Source: Bacteroidaceae bacterium (lineage in GTDB: Bacteria > Bacteroidota > Bacteroidia > Bacteroidales > Bacteroidaceae). From it: a stretch of 64,000 nucleotides of DNA. Each line of letters begins with the position of its first letter. Positions within the stretch are counted from its first letter, which is position 1. The notes beneath the pieces were generated by a model, which had not been told where the DNA came from, did not search any database, and saw nothing but the letters and a program-made list of their open reading frames with translations. The stretch is from NCBI GenBank assembly GCA_017633615.1, contig JAGBPB010000070.1, positions 1 through 64,000 on the forward strand. The letters run 5' to 3'. Shown here in pieces: positions 56,670-64,000 of the stretch. Made by a program: the position numbers and the translations under genes.

Positions 56670-57680
56670 ATGATAGCAGTACTTAAAGCAGGAGTCTCAG
56701 AGACTCAAAAGAAAAACCTTATCAACTGGATCAAAGGCCAGGGAGTAGACGTACATATCAGTGAAGGACAGTTCCAGACCGTAATAGGTCTTATAGGTGA
56801 TACCAGCAAGATAGACCCCGACCTGCTGAGCGGACTTGACATAATTGAGTCAGTAACCCGCATCAGCGAGCCGTTCAAATGCGCCAACCGTAGGTTCCAC
56901 CCCGCCGACACAATTGTTGAGATTGGTGAGGGTGAGAACAAAGTCAAGATAGGCGGCGGTAACTTTGCAATGATAGCCGGTCCCTGCTCAGTAGAATCCG
57001 AGGAGCAGATCACAGCCATAGCACAGGCCGTTAAGGCATCGGGCGCAACACTTCTACGCGGCGGAGCCTTCAAACCCCGCACATCACCCTACGATTTTCA
57101 GGGAATGGGGGCCGATGGTCTTGAACTGCTGCGCAAGGCACGCAAGGCAACAGGACTGCCCATAGTAACCGAGATAATGAGTGAGAAACATCTTGACCTG
57201 TTTGAGGATGTTGACCTGATCCAGGTTGGTGCACGCAACATGCAGAACTTTGAACTGCTCAAGACCCTGGGTCGCACCCGCAAGCCTATCCTACTCAAGC
57301 GCGGTCTGTCAAGCACCATCAAGGAGTGGTTGATGTCTGCTGAGTACATCATGGCCGGCGGCAATGAGAACATCATCCTGTGCGAGCGCGGCATACGCAG
57401 TTACGACACATACACCCGTAACGTGCTTGACCTGAGTGCAATTCCCGTCATCAAGGAGCTCTCACACCTGCCCATCATCGTTGACCCCAGCCACGCAACC
57501 GGCAAGTCACGCCTGGTTCCGTCAATGTCTCTGGCAGCAGTTGCCGCAGGCGCCGACGGTCTTATCATCGAGGTGCACAACGATCCCACCCACGCCCTGT
57601 GCGACGGTGCACAATCTCTCACACCTGCGCAGTTTGACGAGGTTGCAAAGAAAGTAAACGCCTTAAAACAAATAATCTAA
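56670..57680 (+). CDS. aroF: 3-deoxy-7-phosphoheptulonate (DAHP) synthase, type I-beta
   Basis: A 336-residue enzyme for the first step of the shikimate pathway. Residues 1-75 are the ferredoxin-like regulatory domain (MIAVLKAGVSETQKKNLINW), as in Thermotoga-type enzymes, and the barrel follows with MIAGPCSVESEEQI, RGGAFKPRTSPYDFQG, LLKRGLSSTIKEWL and IVDPSHATGK. There is no fused chorismate mutase. First gene after the attenuator. Confidence 0.93.
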   Translation: MIAVLKAGVSETQKKNLINWIKGQGVDVHISEGQFQTVIGLIGDTSKIDPDLLSGLDIIESVTRISEPFKCANRRFHPADTIVEIGEGENKVKIGGGNFAMIAGPCSVESEEQITAIAQAVKASGATLLRGGAFKPRTSPYDFQGMGADGLELLRKARKATGLPIVTEIMSEKHLDLFEDVDLIQVGARNMQNFELLKTLGRTRKPILLKRGLSSTIKEWLMSAEYIMAGGNENIILCERGIRSYDTYTRNVLDLSAIPVIKELSHLPIIVDPSHATGKSRLVPSMSLAAVAAGADGLIIEVHNDPTHALCDGAQSLTPAQFDEVAKKVNALKQII

Positions 57681-57709
57681 GTACTTTTGTAAATCAACTT
57701 TAGAACAAG

Positions 57710-58543
57710 ATGATTGTAGCAGTTGTAGGATTGGGTCTGATAGGCGGTTCGCTGGCCAAGGCGTACAAGGAGGCCGGCTGGACGGTTTACGGCTTTGACC
57801 TGAACGAGTCAGTGAGCTGTTTTGCACAGTTGGAAGGCACGCTGGACGCAGTGCTGGACAGCAGCAACATTAAGAAGTGTGACCTTATACATATTGCAGT
57901 CACCCCCGATGCCGCATGCGGCTGGATCAACGCCCACGCTCCGGAGATATCCAAGTCAACAATCGTGATCGATGACTGCGGAACCAAACGCAAGATAGTT
58001 GAGTGCGGAATGAAAGCCGCCGCCAGGTACGGATTCACCTACGCAGGCGGTCACCCCATGGCCGGAACACATCTGTCAGGTTACAAGAACTCACGCGGAT
58101 CAATGTTCCAGAACGCATCCATGATTATCATCCCGCCCACACATGATGATATCCAGCTGCTTGACCGCATCAAGCATCTTCTGGAGCCGATGCAACTCAA
58201 GCGCGTGGTATTCACCACACCTGAGCAGCACGACAGCATGATTGCATTCACATCGCAATTGGCCCACGTGGTGTCAAACGCATACATCAAGAGCCCATCG
58301 GCCCAACAGCATAAGGGTTACAGCGCGGGCAGTTTCCGCGACCTTACACGCGTGGCCTGGCTCAACGAGAATATGTGGACAGAGCTGTTCCTTGAGAACA
58401 AGGACAACCTGCTACGCGAGATACATACCCTGATTGACAACCTCACGCAGTACGCCGATGCCATTGAGGCCGATGATGCCCAGACATTGTGCGCACTGCT
58501 GCGTGACGGACGTATAGCAAAAGAACTTTCAGAAAAGAACTGA
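57710..58543 (+). CDS. tyrA: Prephenate dehydrogenase
   Basis: A 277-residue NAD(P)-dependent enzyme on the tyrosine branch. The Rossmann motif is VVGLGLIGGSLAKAYKEAG (5-23), and YAGGHPMAGTHLSGYKNSRG is the substrate-binding block with the catalytic histidine. YSAGSFRDLTRVAW follows. It lies 29 bp after aroF and 1 bp before aroB. Confidence 0.93.
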   Translation: MIVAVVGLGLIGGSLAKAYKEAGWTVYGFDLNESVSCFAQLEGTLDAVLDSSNIKKCDLIHIAVTPDAACGWINAHAPEISKSTIVIDDCGTKRKIVECGMKAAARYGFTYAGGHPMAGTHLSGYKNSRGSMFQNASMIIIPPTHDDIQLLDRIKHLLEPMQLKRVVFTTPEQHDSMIAFTSQLAHVVSNAYIKSPSAQQHKGYSAGSFRDLTRVAWLNENMWTELFLENKDNLLREIHTLIDNLTQYADAIEADDAQTLCALLRDGRIAKELSEKN

Positions 58544-58544
58544 T

Positions 58545-59597
58545 ATGGAAACAGCCCGAATCACCGTCCATGCCTCAGGTACATATGACATCCTTATCAG
58601 CAAGGGTGGCTTGAGCGGCATAGGCAAGACTGCGGCGGAGCGTTTCAAGCCCTGCACGGTAGCCATACTGAGTGACGACAAGGTGTTCCCGCTCTACGGC
58701 AAAACCGTGATGGATTCACTTGAGGCAGCCGGTTTCAAGACCGTAGCCCACGTGATTCCCAACGGCGAGCAGAGCAAGACCCTTGATAACGTGACCGCAT
58801 TCATTGACTGCATGGTCAAGGCGCAGGTTACACGTACCGATATGGTGCTGGCGCTGGGTGGCGGTGTTGTAGGCGATATGGCAGGTTTTGCGGCTGCAAT
58901 CTACCTGCGCGGCATTCCATACATCCAGGTTCCCACTACCCTTCTCGCTGCCGTTGATTCATCGGTGGGCGGCAAGACAGCAGTCGACATCAGTGCCGGC
59001 AAAAATCTGGTGGGCGCATTCCACCAGCCCGCTCTGGTATATCTGGATACCAAGACTCTGAGTACCCTTGATCCGTCAGTTCTGCGTGACGGCTTTGCCG
59101 AGGTTATAAAATACGGTATCATTTTGGACAGCAAACTGTTTGACACTGTTGCAAAGCCAAACAGTTTTGAATTGAAGGACGTGATTGCCCGCTGCATAGA
59201 GATTAAGCGTGATGTTGTGGAGCAGGACGAATTCGACAAGGGTATGCGCAGTCTGCTCAATTTTGGCCACACATTCGGTCACGCAATCGAGAAGCTGAGC
59301 GGATTCACCATCACCCACGGAAGCGCCGTTGCACGCGGCATGGTTCTTGCCGCTAAGGTGGCACGGATTTACGGATTTACGGATTATACGGAACAGATAA
59401 CAAAAGTTGTAAAGGACTACGGTTTCGAGACCAGTTGTCCCTACTCTGCCGATGAGCTCTACAGCGTTATTCTTTCTGATAAGAAACGCAGCGGAGCGGA
59501 TATTACACTTGTGCTGCCCAAACAGATTGGCGCATGCACTCTTGAGAAAATGCCTGCAATGCAGGTTCTTGAACTGATGAAAAAGGCCGGATTATGA
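58545..59597 (+). CDS. aroB: 3-dehydroquinate synthase
   Basis: A 350-residue NAD- and metal-dependent enzyme for step two of the shikimate pathway. IPNGEQSKTLDNV, LALGGGVVGDMAGFAAA, LLAAVDSSVGGKTAVD and NFGHTFGHAIEKLSG, with the metal-binding histidines, are all present. A short 8-9 bp direct repeat (acggattt) lies near 59364-59390 without breaking the frame. Overlaps aroA by 4 bp. Confidence 0.95.
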   Translation: METARITVHASGTYDILISKGGLSGIGKTAAERFKPCTVAILSDDKVFPLYGKTVMDSLEAAGFKTVAHVIPNGEQSKTLDNVTAFIDCMVKAQVTRTDMVLALGGGVVGDMAGFAAAIYLRGIPYIQVPTTLLAAVDSSVGGKTAVDISAGKNLVGAFHQPALVYLDTKTLSTLDPSVLRDGFAEVIKYGIILDSKLFDTVAKPNSFELKDVIARCIEIKRDVVEQDEFDKGMRSLLNFGHTFGHAIEKLSGFTITHGSAVARGMVLAAKVARIYGFTDYTEQITKVVKDYGFETSCPYSADELYSVILSDKKRSGADITLVLPKQIGACTLEKMPAMQVLELMKKAGL

Positions 59598-60859
59598 TTC
59601 TAGAGGTATCAGGAGCAGTTTCAGGAAACGTTCAGGTGCCGCCTTCAAAGTCAGTGGCCCACCGCATGCTCATCTGCGCAGCGCTGTCAGACGCTCCCTG
59701 CACAATCGTATGCCAGAGCGTGAACCGCGATATGGAGGCAACGGTAAATTGCCTTAACGCCCTTGGCGCAAACATCACATACGCTGACGGAAAGTTCAAC
59801 GTACAGCCCATCACACAGGTCAAGAAAGGCGCAATCCTTGACTGCGGCGAGAGCGGCTCAACCTTAAGGTTCCTGCTCCCCGTAGCGGCTGCACTGGGGG
59901 CCGATGCCACCTTCACGGGCCAGGGCCGTCTGCCCGAGCGTCCGCTCTCTCCCCTGTACGAGGAGATGACCGCTCACGGCGTCAAGATGACTGAGAACGG
60001 CCACATGCCCCTTAAGTGTGAGGGAAAACTGCCCGCCGGACTCTACACCATTGACGGCGGCGTATCATCACAGTTTATTTCAGGACTTCTCATGGCGCTG
60101 CCCCTTACCGGAATCCAGAGCAAGATTGTTGTTACCGGCAAGCAGGAGAGCGCATCATACATCGGCCTTACTCTGAATGCATTGAAGCAGTTCGGAATTG
60201 AGATTCAAACCGTAACCGACGGCTACAACATCCACGCAGGCCAGGAGTTCACCACCCAAGCCACACAGGTTGCTGTAGAGGGCGACTGGTCAGCCGCCGC
60301 ATTCTGGATAACCGCAGGCGTAGCAGGCAGCAAGCCCGTTACCTGCACCGGTCTGGACTACGAGCGTTCGGCCCAAGGTGACCGCCGAATAGTTGATGTC
60401 TTGCGCCGCATGGGTGCCGACATCACTACGACCGCAGGGAGTGTTACAGCACGACCTTCAACCCTGACCGCAGCACAGATTGACTGTGCCGATATTCCGG
60501 ACCTTGTTCCCATATTGGCAGTAGCAGCAGCATCAGCCCAGGGAACAACAATCTTTGACAACATACGCCGTCTGCGCATTAAGGAGAGCGACCGCGTGCA
60601 GTCCATACTTCAACTCCTGGGTATGGCCGGAATATATGCGTTTGCATCGGACAACACCCTTACCGTTACGGGAGGCCCGGCAAAAAACTACGCATACAAT
60701 CCGTCCGGAGACCATCGTATGGCGATGGCTGCAGCCATCCTTGCATCGGCCAAAAATGTAAGAATAACCATAAGCGATGCGGAGTGCACCGCAAAATCAT
60801 ACCCCGCCTTCTTTGATGATTTCAATGCATTGGGCGGAATAGTTCTGAAACAACAGTAA
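59594..60859 (+). CDS. aroA: 3-phosphoshikimate 1-carboxyvinyltransferase (EPSP synthase)
   Basis: A 421-residue enzyme. VQVPPSKSVAHRMLICAA near the start, ILDCGESGSTLRFLLPVAAA, GRLPERPLSPLYEEM and RRLRIKESDRVQSI are the conserved substrate-binding blocks. ATG overlaps the aroB stop (ATGA). The canonical GNAGTAMR-type loop reads CGESGSTLRF here, as in many Bacteroidetes. Confidence 0.94.
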   Translation: MILEVSGAVSGNVQVPPSKSVAHRMLICAALSDAPCTIVCQSVNRDMEATVNCLNALGANITYADGKFNVQPITQVKKGAILDCGESGSTLRFLLPVAAALGADATFTGQGRLPERPLSPLYEEMTAHGVKMTENGHMPLKCEGKLPAGLYTIDGGVSSQFISGLLMALPLTGIQSKIVVTGKQESASYIGLTLNALKQFGIEIQTVTDGYNIHAGQEFTTQATQVAVEGDWSAAAFWITAGVAGSKPVTCTGLDYERSAQGDRRIVDVLRRMGADITTTAGSVTARPSTLTAAQIDCADIPDLVPILAVAAASAQGTTIFDNIRRLRIKESDRVQSILQLLGMAGIYAFASDNTLTVTGGPAKNYAYNPSGDHRMAMAAAILASAKNVRITISDAECTAKSYPAFFDDFNALGGIVLKQQ

Positions 60860-60866
60860 ATACCAC

Positions 60867-62009
60867 ATGGACCTTACAGATTACAGAAAACAGATTGACT
60901 CTATCGATGAAGAGATGTGCCGTCTCTTCAGTGAGAGAATGAAAGTGGTTAACGAGATCGGCGAATACAAACGCAGTCACGATATGCCGGTTAGCGCAAG
61001 CTCACGCGAGCGCGAGGTGCTGGCACACATTTCAAAGCAGCTGCCCGAGGACCTGGAGGACTTTGGACGCGTGCTCTACCGTTCGATTTTTGACGTGAGC
61101 AAGGCTTATGAGGCTATGTACAAGGAGAAGGACTCCCCACTCTACAAGGCCATTTCAAGTCTTATAAACGCCGATCCCGCCCCGTTCCCCAAGCGCGCCG
61201 TTGTGGCTTGTCAGGGACGTGAGGGCGCATACTCACAGATTGCAGCCGAAAAGCTCTTTGAGGTACCCGAGATTATGTTCAACAACACCTTTGAGGGTGT
61301 TATCCGCATGGTGACCGACGGCCTTTGCGAGTACGGTATTCTGCCTATTGAGAACTCCACCGCCGGTTCTGTGAATGAGATCTATGACCTGCTGGTTAGA
61401 TATAATGTACACATCGTACGCAGCACACGCGTGCGCGTTGACCATCAGCTGCTGGCCGCCAAGGGTACCCGTTTCCAGGATATCAAGACCATCTACTCTC
61501 ATCCGCAGGCTATCAACCAGTGCTCACACTTCCTGGCTGCCCTGAAGGATGTTGAGATCATTCCGTTTGACAACACCGCTATGGCTGCCCAGAAGGTTGC
61601 CAAGGATCCCAATAGGACATCGGCTTCTATATCTTCAAAGAGTTGCATTGACCTCTATAACATGGAGGTTCTGGCTCAGGATATCCAGAACTTTGACAGC
61701 AACCACACCCGCTTTATATGCATAGCCAAGAATGCACGCATCTATCCGGGTGCCAACCGTACCAGTATCATGATGGTCATGAGCCACAAGCCCGGTACGC
61801 TGTTCTCAGTGCTGAGTAAGTTCAACGCAACCGGTGCCAACCTTGTAAAGCTGGAGAGCCGTCCCATCCCGGGCCGTGACTTTGAGTTCATGTTCTATTT
61901 TGACATAGAACTGTCAATCTACGATAAGAAGTTCGCTTCGCTTATCAGTGAGCTTGACCATTGCGGCGAGCAGTTCAAATACTTTGGCACATACCAGGAG
62001 ATTATTTAA
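60867..62009 (+). CDS. pheA: Bifunctional chorismate mutase / prephenate dehydratase
   Basis: A 380-residue P-protein for the phenylalanine branch. Residues 1-85 are an AroQ-type chorismate mutase (YRKQIDSIDEEMCRLFSERM). Residues about 110-285 are the dehydratase (QGREGAYSQIAAEKLF, LPIENSTAGSVNEIYDLL, with DSNHTRFICIAK). The end is an ACT domain with the Phe-binding LVKLESRPIPGRDFEFMFY. Feedback inhibition by phenylalanine is therefore likely. Confidence 0.95.
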   Translation: MDLTDYRKQIDSIDEEMCRLFSERMKVVNEIGEYKRSHDMPVSASSREREVLAHISKQLPEDLEDFGRVLYRSIFDVSKAYEAMYKEKDSPLYKAISSLINADPAPFPKRAVVACQGREGAYSQIAAEKLFEVPEIMFNNTFEGVIRMVTDGLCEYGILPIENSTAGSVNEIYDLLVRYNVHIVRSTRVRVDHQLLAAKGTRFQDIKTIYSHPQAINQCSHFLAALKDVEIIPFDNTAMAAQKVAKDPNRTSASISSKSCIDLYNMEVLAQDIQNFDSNHTRFICIAKNARIYPGANRTSIMMVMSHKPGTLFSVLSKFNATGANLVKLESRPIPGRDFEFMFYFDIELSIYDKKFASLISELDHCGEQFKYFGTYQEII

Positions 62010-62018
62010 TTTTGAGGC

Positions 62019-62450
62019 ATGAAAAAGATTCTTGTAATAAACGGTCCCAATCTCAATTTGCTTGGTTTGAGAGAGCCGGCCATTTACGGAAGCCGTGATT
62101 ACAATGCTCTGGTGGCATTTATCCTGGAGAGCGGGCTTGACATGGGCCTGCAGGTGGAGTGTTTCCAGTCAAATCATGAAGGCGCCATAGTGGATTGCAT
62201 ACAGAAGGCTTACGGAAAGTTTGACGGCATTGTGATAAACCCTGCCGCCTATACCCATACCAGTGTAGCCATACTGGACGCACTGAAAGCGGTCTCATTA
62301 CCAACTGTTGAGGTGCACCTGAGCGACGTTGATGCACGAGAGGAATTCCGACGGCATTCATTCGTATCACTTTATGCTGAGAAAGTTATTAAAGGACACG
62401 GTTTTGAAGGCTACAGAGAAGCCTTGGAACATTTTTCAGAAAAAAAATAA
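62019..62450 (+). CDS. aroQ: 3-dehydroquinate dehydratase, type II
   Basis: A 143-residue enzyme. INGPNLNLLGLREPAIYG (6-23) has the active-site loop Arg and Tyr, FQSNHEGAIVDCIQKAYG and INPAAYTHTSVAILDAL follow, and VEVHLSDVDAREEFR is conserved. Last gene of the aro operon, followed directly by a terminator. aroE, aroK and aroC are not in this window. Confidence 0.95.
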   Translation: MKKILVINGPNLNLLGLREPAIYGSRDYNALVAFILESGLDMGLQVECFQSNHEGAIVDCIQKAYGKFDGIVINPAAYTHTSVAILDALKAVSLPTVEVHLSDVDAREEFRRHSFVSLYAEKVIKGHGFEGYREALEHFSEKK

Positions 62451-62459
62451 AAAAAATGC

Positions 62460-62490
62460 AAGGTCCGGACCAACAAATCCGGACCTTTTT
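62460..62490 (+). terminator. Rho-independent terminator of the aro operon
   Basis: aaggtccgga pairs perfectly with tccggacctt around an 8-base loop, with a five-T run. Confidence 0.93.
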
Positions 62491-62517
62491 CGTCTAATAT
62501 GCAAAACATCAACAAAA

Positions 62518-63384
62518 ATGAACAAAAAATATCTGATTACTGCTATTGTGACACTGCTCACACTACCTGTGTTTGCACAAACCGAACGAGTTTACGAGTA
62601 TGATGAGTACGGCAAGGTAGGCCGTAGTGAAGGATGGGCCCGCCGCTTTGCCCACAACTTTGTGGATGGCCTTATGGGTGCTGAATATTATGAAGTATAT
62701 GATAATAACGGCAACAAGACTGAAAGCAAGTCAGATGACCCCAAAGCTAAGAAAAATGTAAGCAAAAGTTACCGCTATTACGGCCCCGGCCATACCCCTG
62801 ATTTTTACTTTGGAATTAACCTGCTCTGCACAGACCGCCCCCCCGTACTGACACCAGACCTGCCCCAGAAACCCGGCAAGGGATTTGAGTTCGGTTTTGC
62901 AATAGGCCAGTGGGGATATCACATGACCAAGAACATAGGTGTCAATACCGCCTTATACCTGACCCGCTCACGTTACTGGTTTGACAAAGGCCAGTATCTC
63001 AACTACAACATCAACAAGGATTTTAAGTTTGTTAATGACCCTATAGGTGATCGCGAGGTCAAGCAAGGCTATCTGAGATACTGGAGCCTGCGCGTCCCGC
63101 TCTGTCTGGAGATAAGTTCCGCATCCAGCCGCGGACCGTTCATAGCTGTTGGACCTGAGATTGAATACCGCTTTGGCGACGTATCAATAGTGGAATACCA
63201 AGGAGGCAAATCAGAAAAGCTTATTAAAGGAACCAACGTCAATCCACTTGGACTGAACGCAGTGCTTCGCGTAGGAATAAGTGATTTCGGCCTGATAGCA
63301 CGTTACTCTTTCAACAGTCTTTTCCTGAATGACCAGCCGCTCCAGACCTATCCGTTCATGATTGGCGTATCAACAACTTTCTGA
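62518..63384 (+). CDS. Predicted outer-membrane beta-barrel protein
   Basis: A 288-residue protein with signal peptide (MNKKYLITAIVTLLTLPVFA). The middle and end show alternating strands (GFEFGFAIGQWGYHMTKNIG, RYWSLRVPLCLEISSASS, FGLIARYSFNSLF) and a C-terminal phenylalanine (GVSTTF), as in PorT-like barrels of Bacteroidetes. Family and function are not identified. Monocistronic, between two terminators. Confidence 0.72.
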   Translation: MNKKYLITAIVTLLTLPVFAQTERVYEYDEYGKVGRSEGWARRFAHNFVDGLMGAEYYEVYDNNGNKTESKSDDPKAKKNVSKSYRYYGPGHTPDFYFGINLLCTDRPPVLTPDLPQKPGKGFEFGFAIGQWGYHMTKNIGVNTALYLTRSRYWFDKGQYLNYNINKDFKFVNDPIGDREVKQGYLRYWSLRVPLCLEISSASSRGPFIAVGPEIEYRFGDVSIVEYQGGKSEKLIKGTNVNPLGLNAVLRVGISDFGLIARYSFNSLFLNDQPLQTYPFMIGVSTTF

Positions 63385-63406
63385 TCTGAATTTGTAAGAT
63401 AAAATC

Positions 63407-63443
63407 AGCAAAGCATCCTACCCTGAGGGCAGGATGCTTTGCT
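63407..63443 (+). terminator. Terminator after the barrel gene
   Basis: agcaaagcatcct pairs perfectly with aggatgctttgct across an 11-base loop. The T-run is short (tta), so termination may rely mainly on the stem. Confidence 0.8.
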
Positions 63444-63493
63444 TTATGCGCGTTAATGCGCGTACATTTTTATCTAGTTTGCAAAAATTTGTT

Positions 63494-63501
63494 TATTTTT
63501 G
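63494..63501 (+). promoter_or_regulatory. -7 box of the right-end gene
   Basis: TATTTTTG fits TAnnTTTG, 32 bp before the ATG at 63534. Confidence 0.5.
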
Positions 63502-63533
63502 CATCATAATAACTAATTCAAAGAAACCGATTA

Positions 63534-64000
63534 ATGAAAAAATCAAACGCTATAATCCTGACAGCCATATCATGGCTCATGCTTTCATCTGCACCGTTGA
63601 CAGTTTTTGCACAAAACAAGACAGCTGCAAAAAAACCGGCTTGGGTAACAAAGGCTCCCACAGTCAAGAACACATATGTGGGTATAGTAAGTGTTTCCAA
63701 ACGATCCATGAATCCTGACGGAGAACAGGCAGACAACCTTTCTGCACAACAGATATCATCAATAATTGTTTCGCAGCTGTTCTTCAATGACAAGTACAAG
63801 GAGACGGCCAAGAAAGAGGCACAGAAAAAGATTCTGAGTTCACTCCATCTTGCTGTTGACCCCAATTCCCTGCTGGGCAACCTTATACTCAAGGGTGAAT
63901 ACAACACCTCTTTTGACGAAGTATTCATTAAGGAAGTCCTCAACACACCTTCTCTCAAACTCCAGGGGGAATGGGAGGATGACGAGGAATACTGGTGCTA
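63534..64000 (+). CDS. Secreted protein of unknown function, C-terminus beyond the window
   Basis: The first 155 codons. A signal peptide (ILTAISWLMLSSAPLTVFAQ) is followed by KKPAWVTKAPTVKNTYVGIV and a stretch ending QKKILSSLHLAVDP. The opening PAWV..P...YVGI.S is loosely like LPP20-type secreted proteins, but this is weak. Location is periplasm or outer membrane. Confidence 0.7.
   Translation, partial: MKKSNAIILTAISWLMLSSAPLTVFAQNKTAAKKPAWVTKAPTVKNTYVGIVSVSKRSMNPDGEQADNLSAQQISSIIVSQLFFNDKYKETAKKEAQKKILSSLHLAVDPNSLLGNLILKGEYNTSFDEVFIKEVLNTPSLKLQGEWEDDEEYWC

Noticed and set aside
59364..59390. Short tandem acggattt repeat in aroB
   Set aside because: Only about three imperfect copies inside a conserved, intact gene; probably chance or minor slippage.

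Overview
The window comes from a member of the Bacteroidales (Bacteroidota). The evidence is TonB-dependent receptors, many lipoproteins with short lipoboxes, FtsX-type export permeases, GH97 and GH2 glycosidases, fused cobalamin genes, and Bacteroides-type promoters (-7 box TAnnTTTG) in front of many genes. Gene density is high and the content is chromosomal. I see no phage, plasmid, rRNA, tRNA or CRISPR.

Left end (1-1200): a truncated GDSL-type esterase, two broken gene remnants (a BASS-type transporter N-terminus and a response-regulator C-terminus), a likely small RNA with its own promoter and terminator, and a 78-bp tandem repeat that duplicates the 3' end of the neighbouring ftsX gene.

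Efflux and regulation (1183-14020, minus strand): an NtrC-family response regulator and histidine kinase, then a TolC-like channel, an HlyD/MacA-type adaptor, an FtsX permease, a LolD/MacB-type ATPase and two more FtsX permeases. A near-perfect sigma-54 promoter lies 35-50 bp upstream of the tolC-like gene, with two palindromes behind it spaced like enhancer sites. The two-component pair therefore probably drives the pump.

Corrinoid uptake (14062-22941, plus strand): a cobalamin riboswitch leads into two TonB receptors, a CbiK-like chelatase made as a lipoprotein, and a BtuF/BtuC/BtuD-type ABC importer.

Cobalamin synthesis (24055-40042): three transcription units. Minus: rnhB, cobJ-cbiC, cbiE-cbiT, cbiG-cbiF, cbiJ-cbiD, the last four being two-domain fusions. 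Plus: Nudix, cobU, cobT, cobS, cobC. Minus: ridA, cbiA, pduO-type cobO, cbiP, cobD, cbiB. Almost the whole anaerobic-type pathway is present; cbiL (C20 methyltransferase) is not seen. cbiA carries two in-frame copies of a palindromic repeat that also occurs between genes elsewhere in the window.

Mixed region (40128-56420): an omega-amidase-like hydrolase, two paralogous secreted proteins (about 14 kb apart) with sorting-domain-like C-termini, a Y-family polymerase with a small YolD-like partner, a beta-propeller lipoprotein, a carboxylesterase, EttA, a GH97/GH2 glycosidase pair, an ECF sigma factor operon and a DUF4332 protein.

Aromatic amino acid operon (56491-62490, plus strand): DAHP synthase, tyrA, aroB, aroA, pheA and aroQ. 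Ahead of it is a 19-residue leader peptide with seven consecutive aromatic residues (YYFYFWY), followed by a terminator and a competing antiterminator: a textbook transcription attenuator. The window ends with an outer-membrane barrel protein and a truncated secreted protein.
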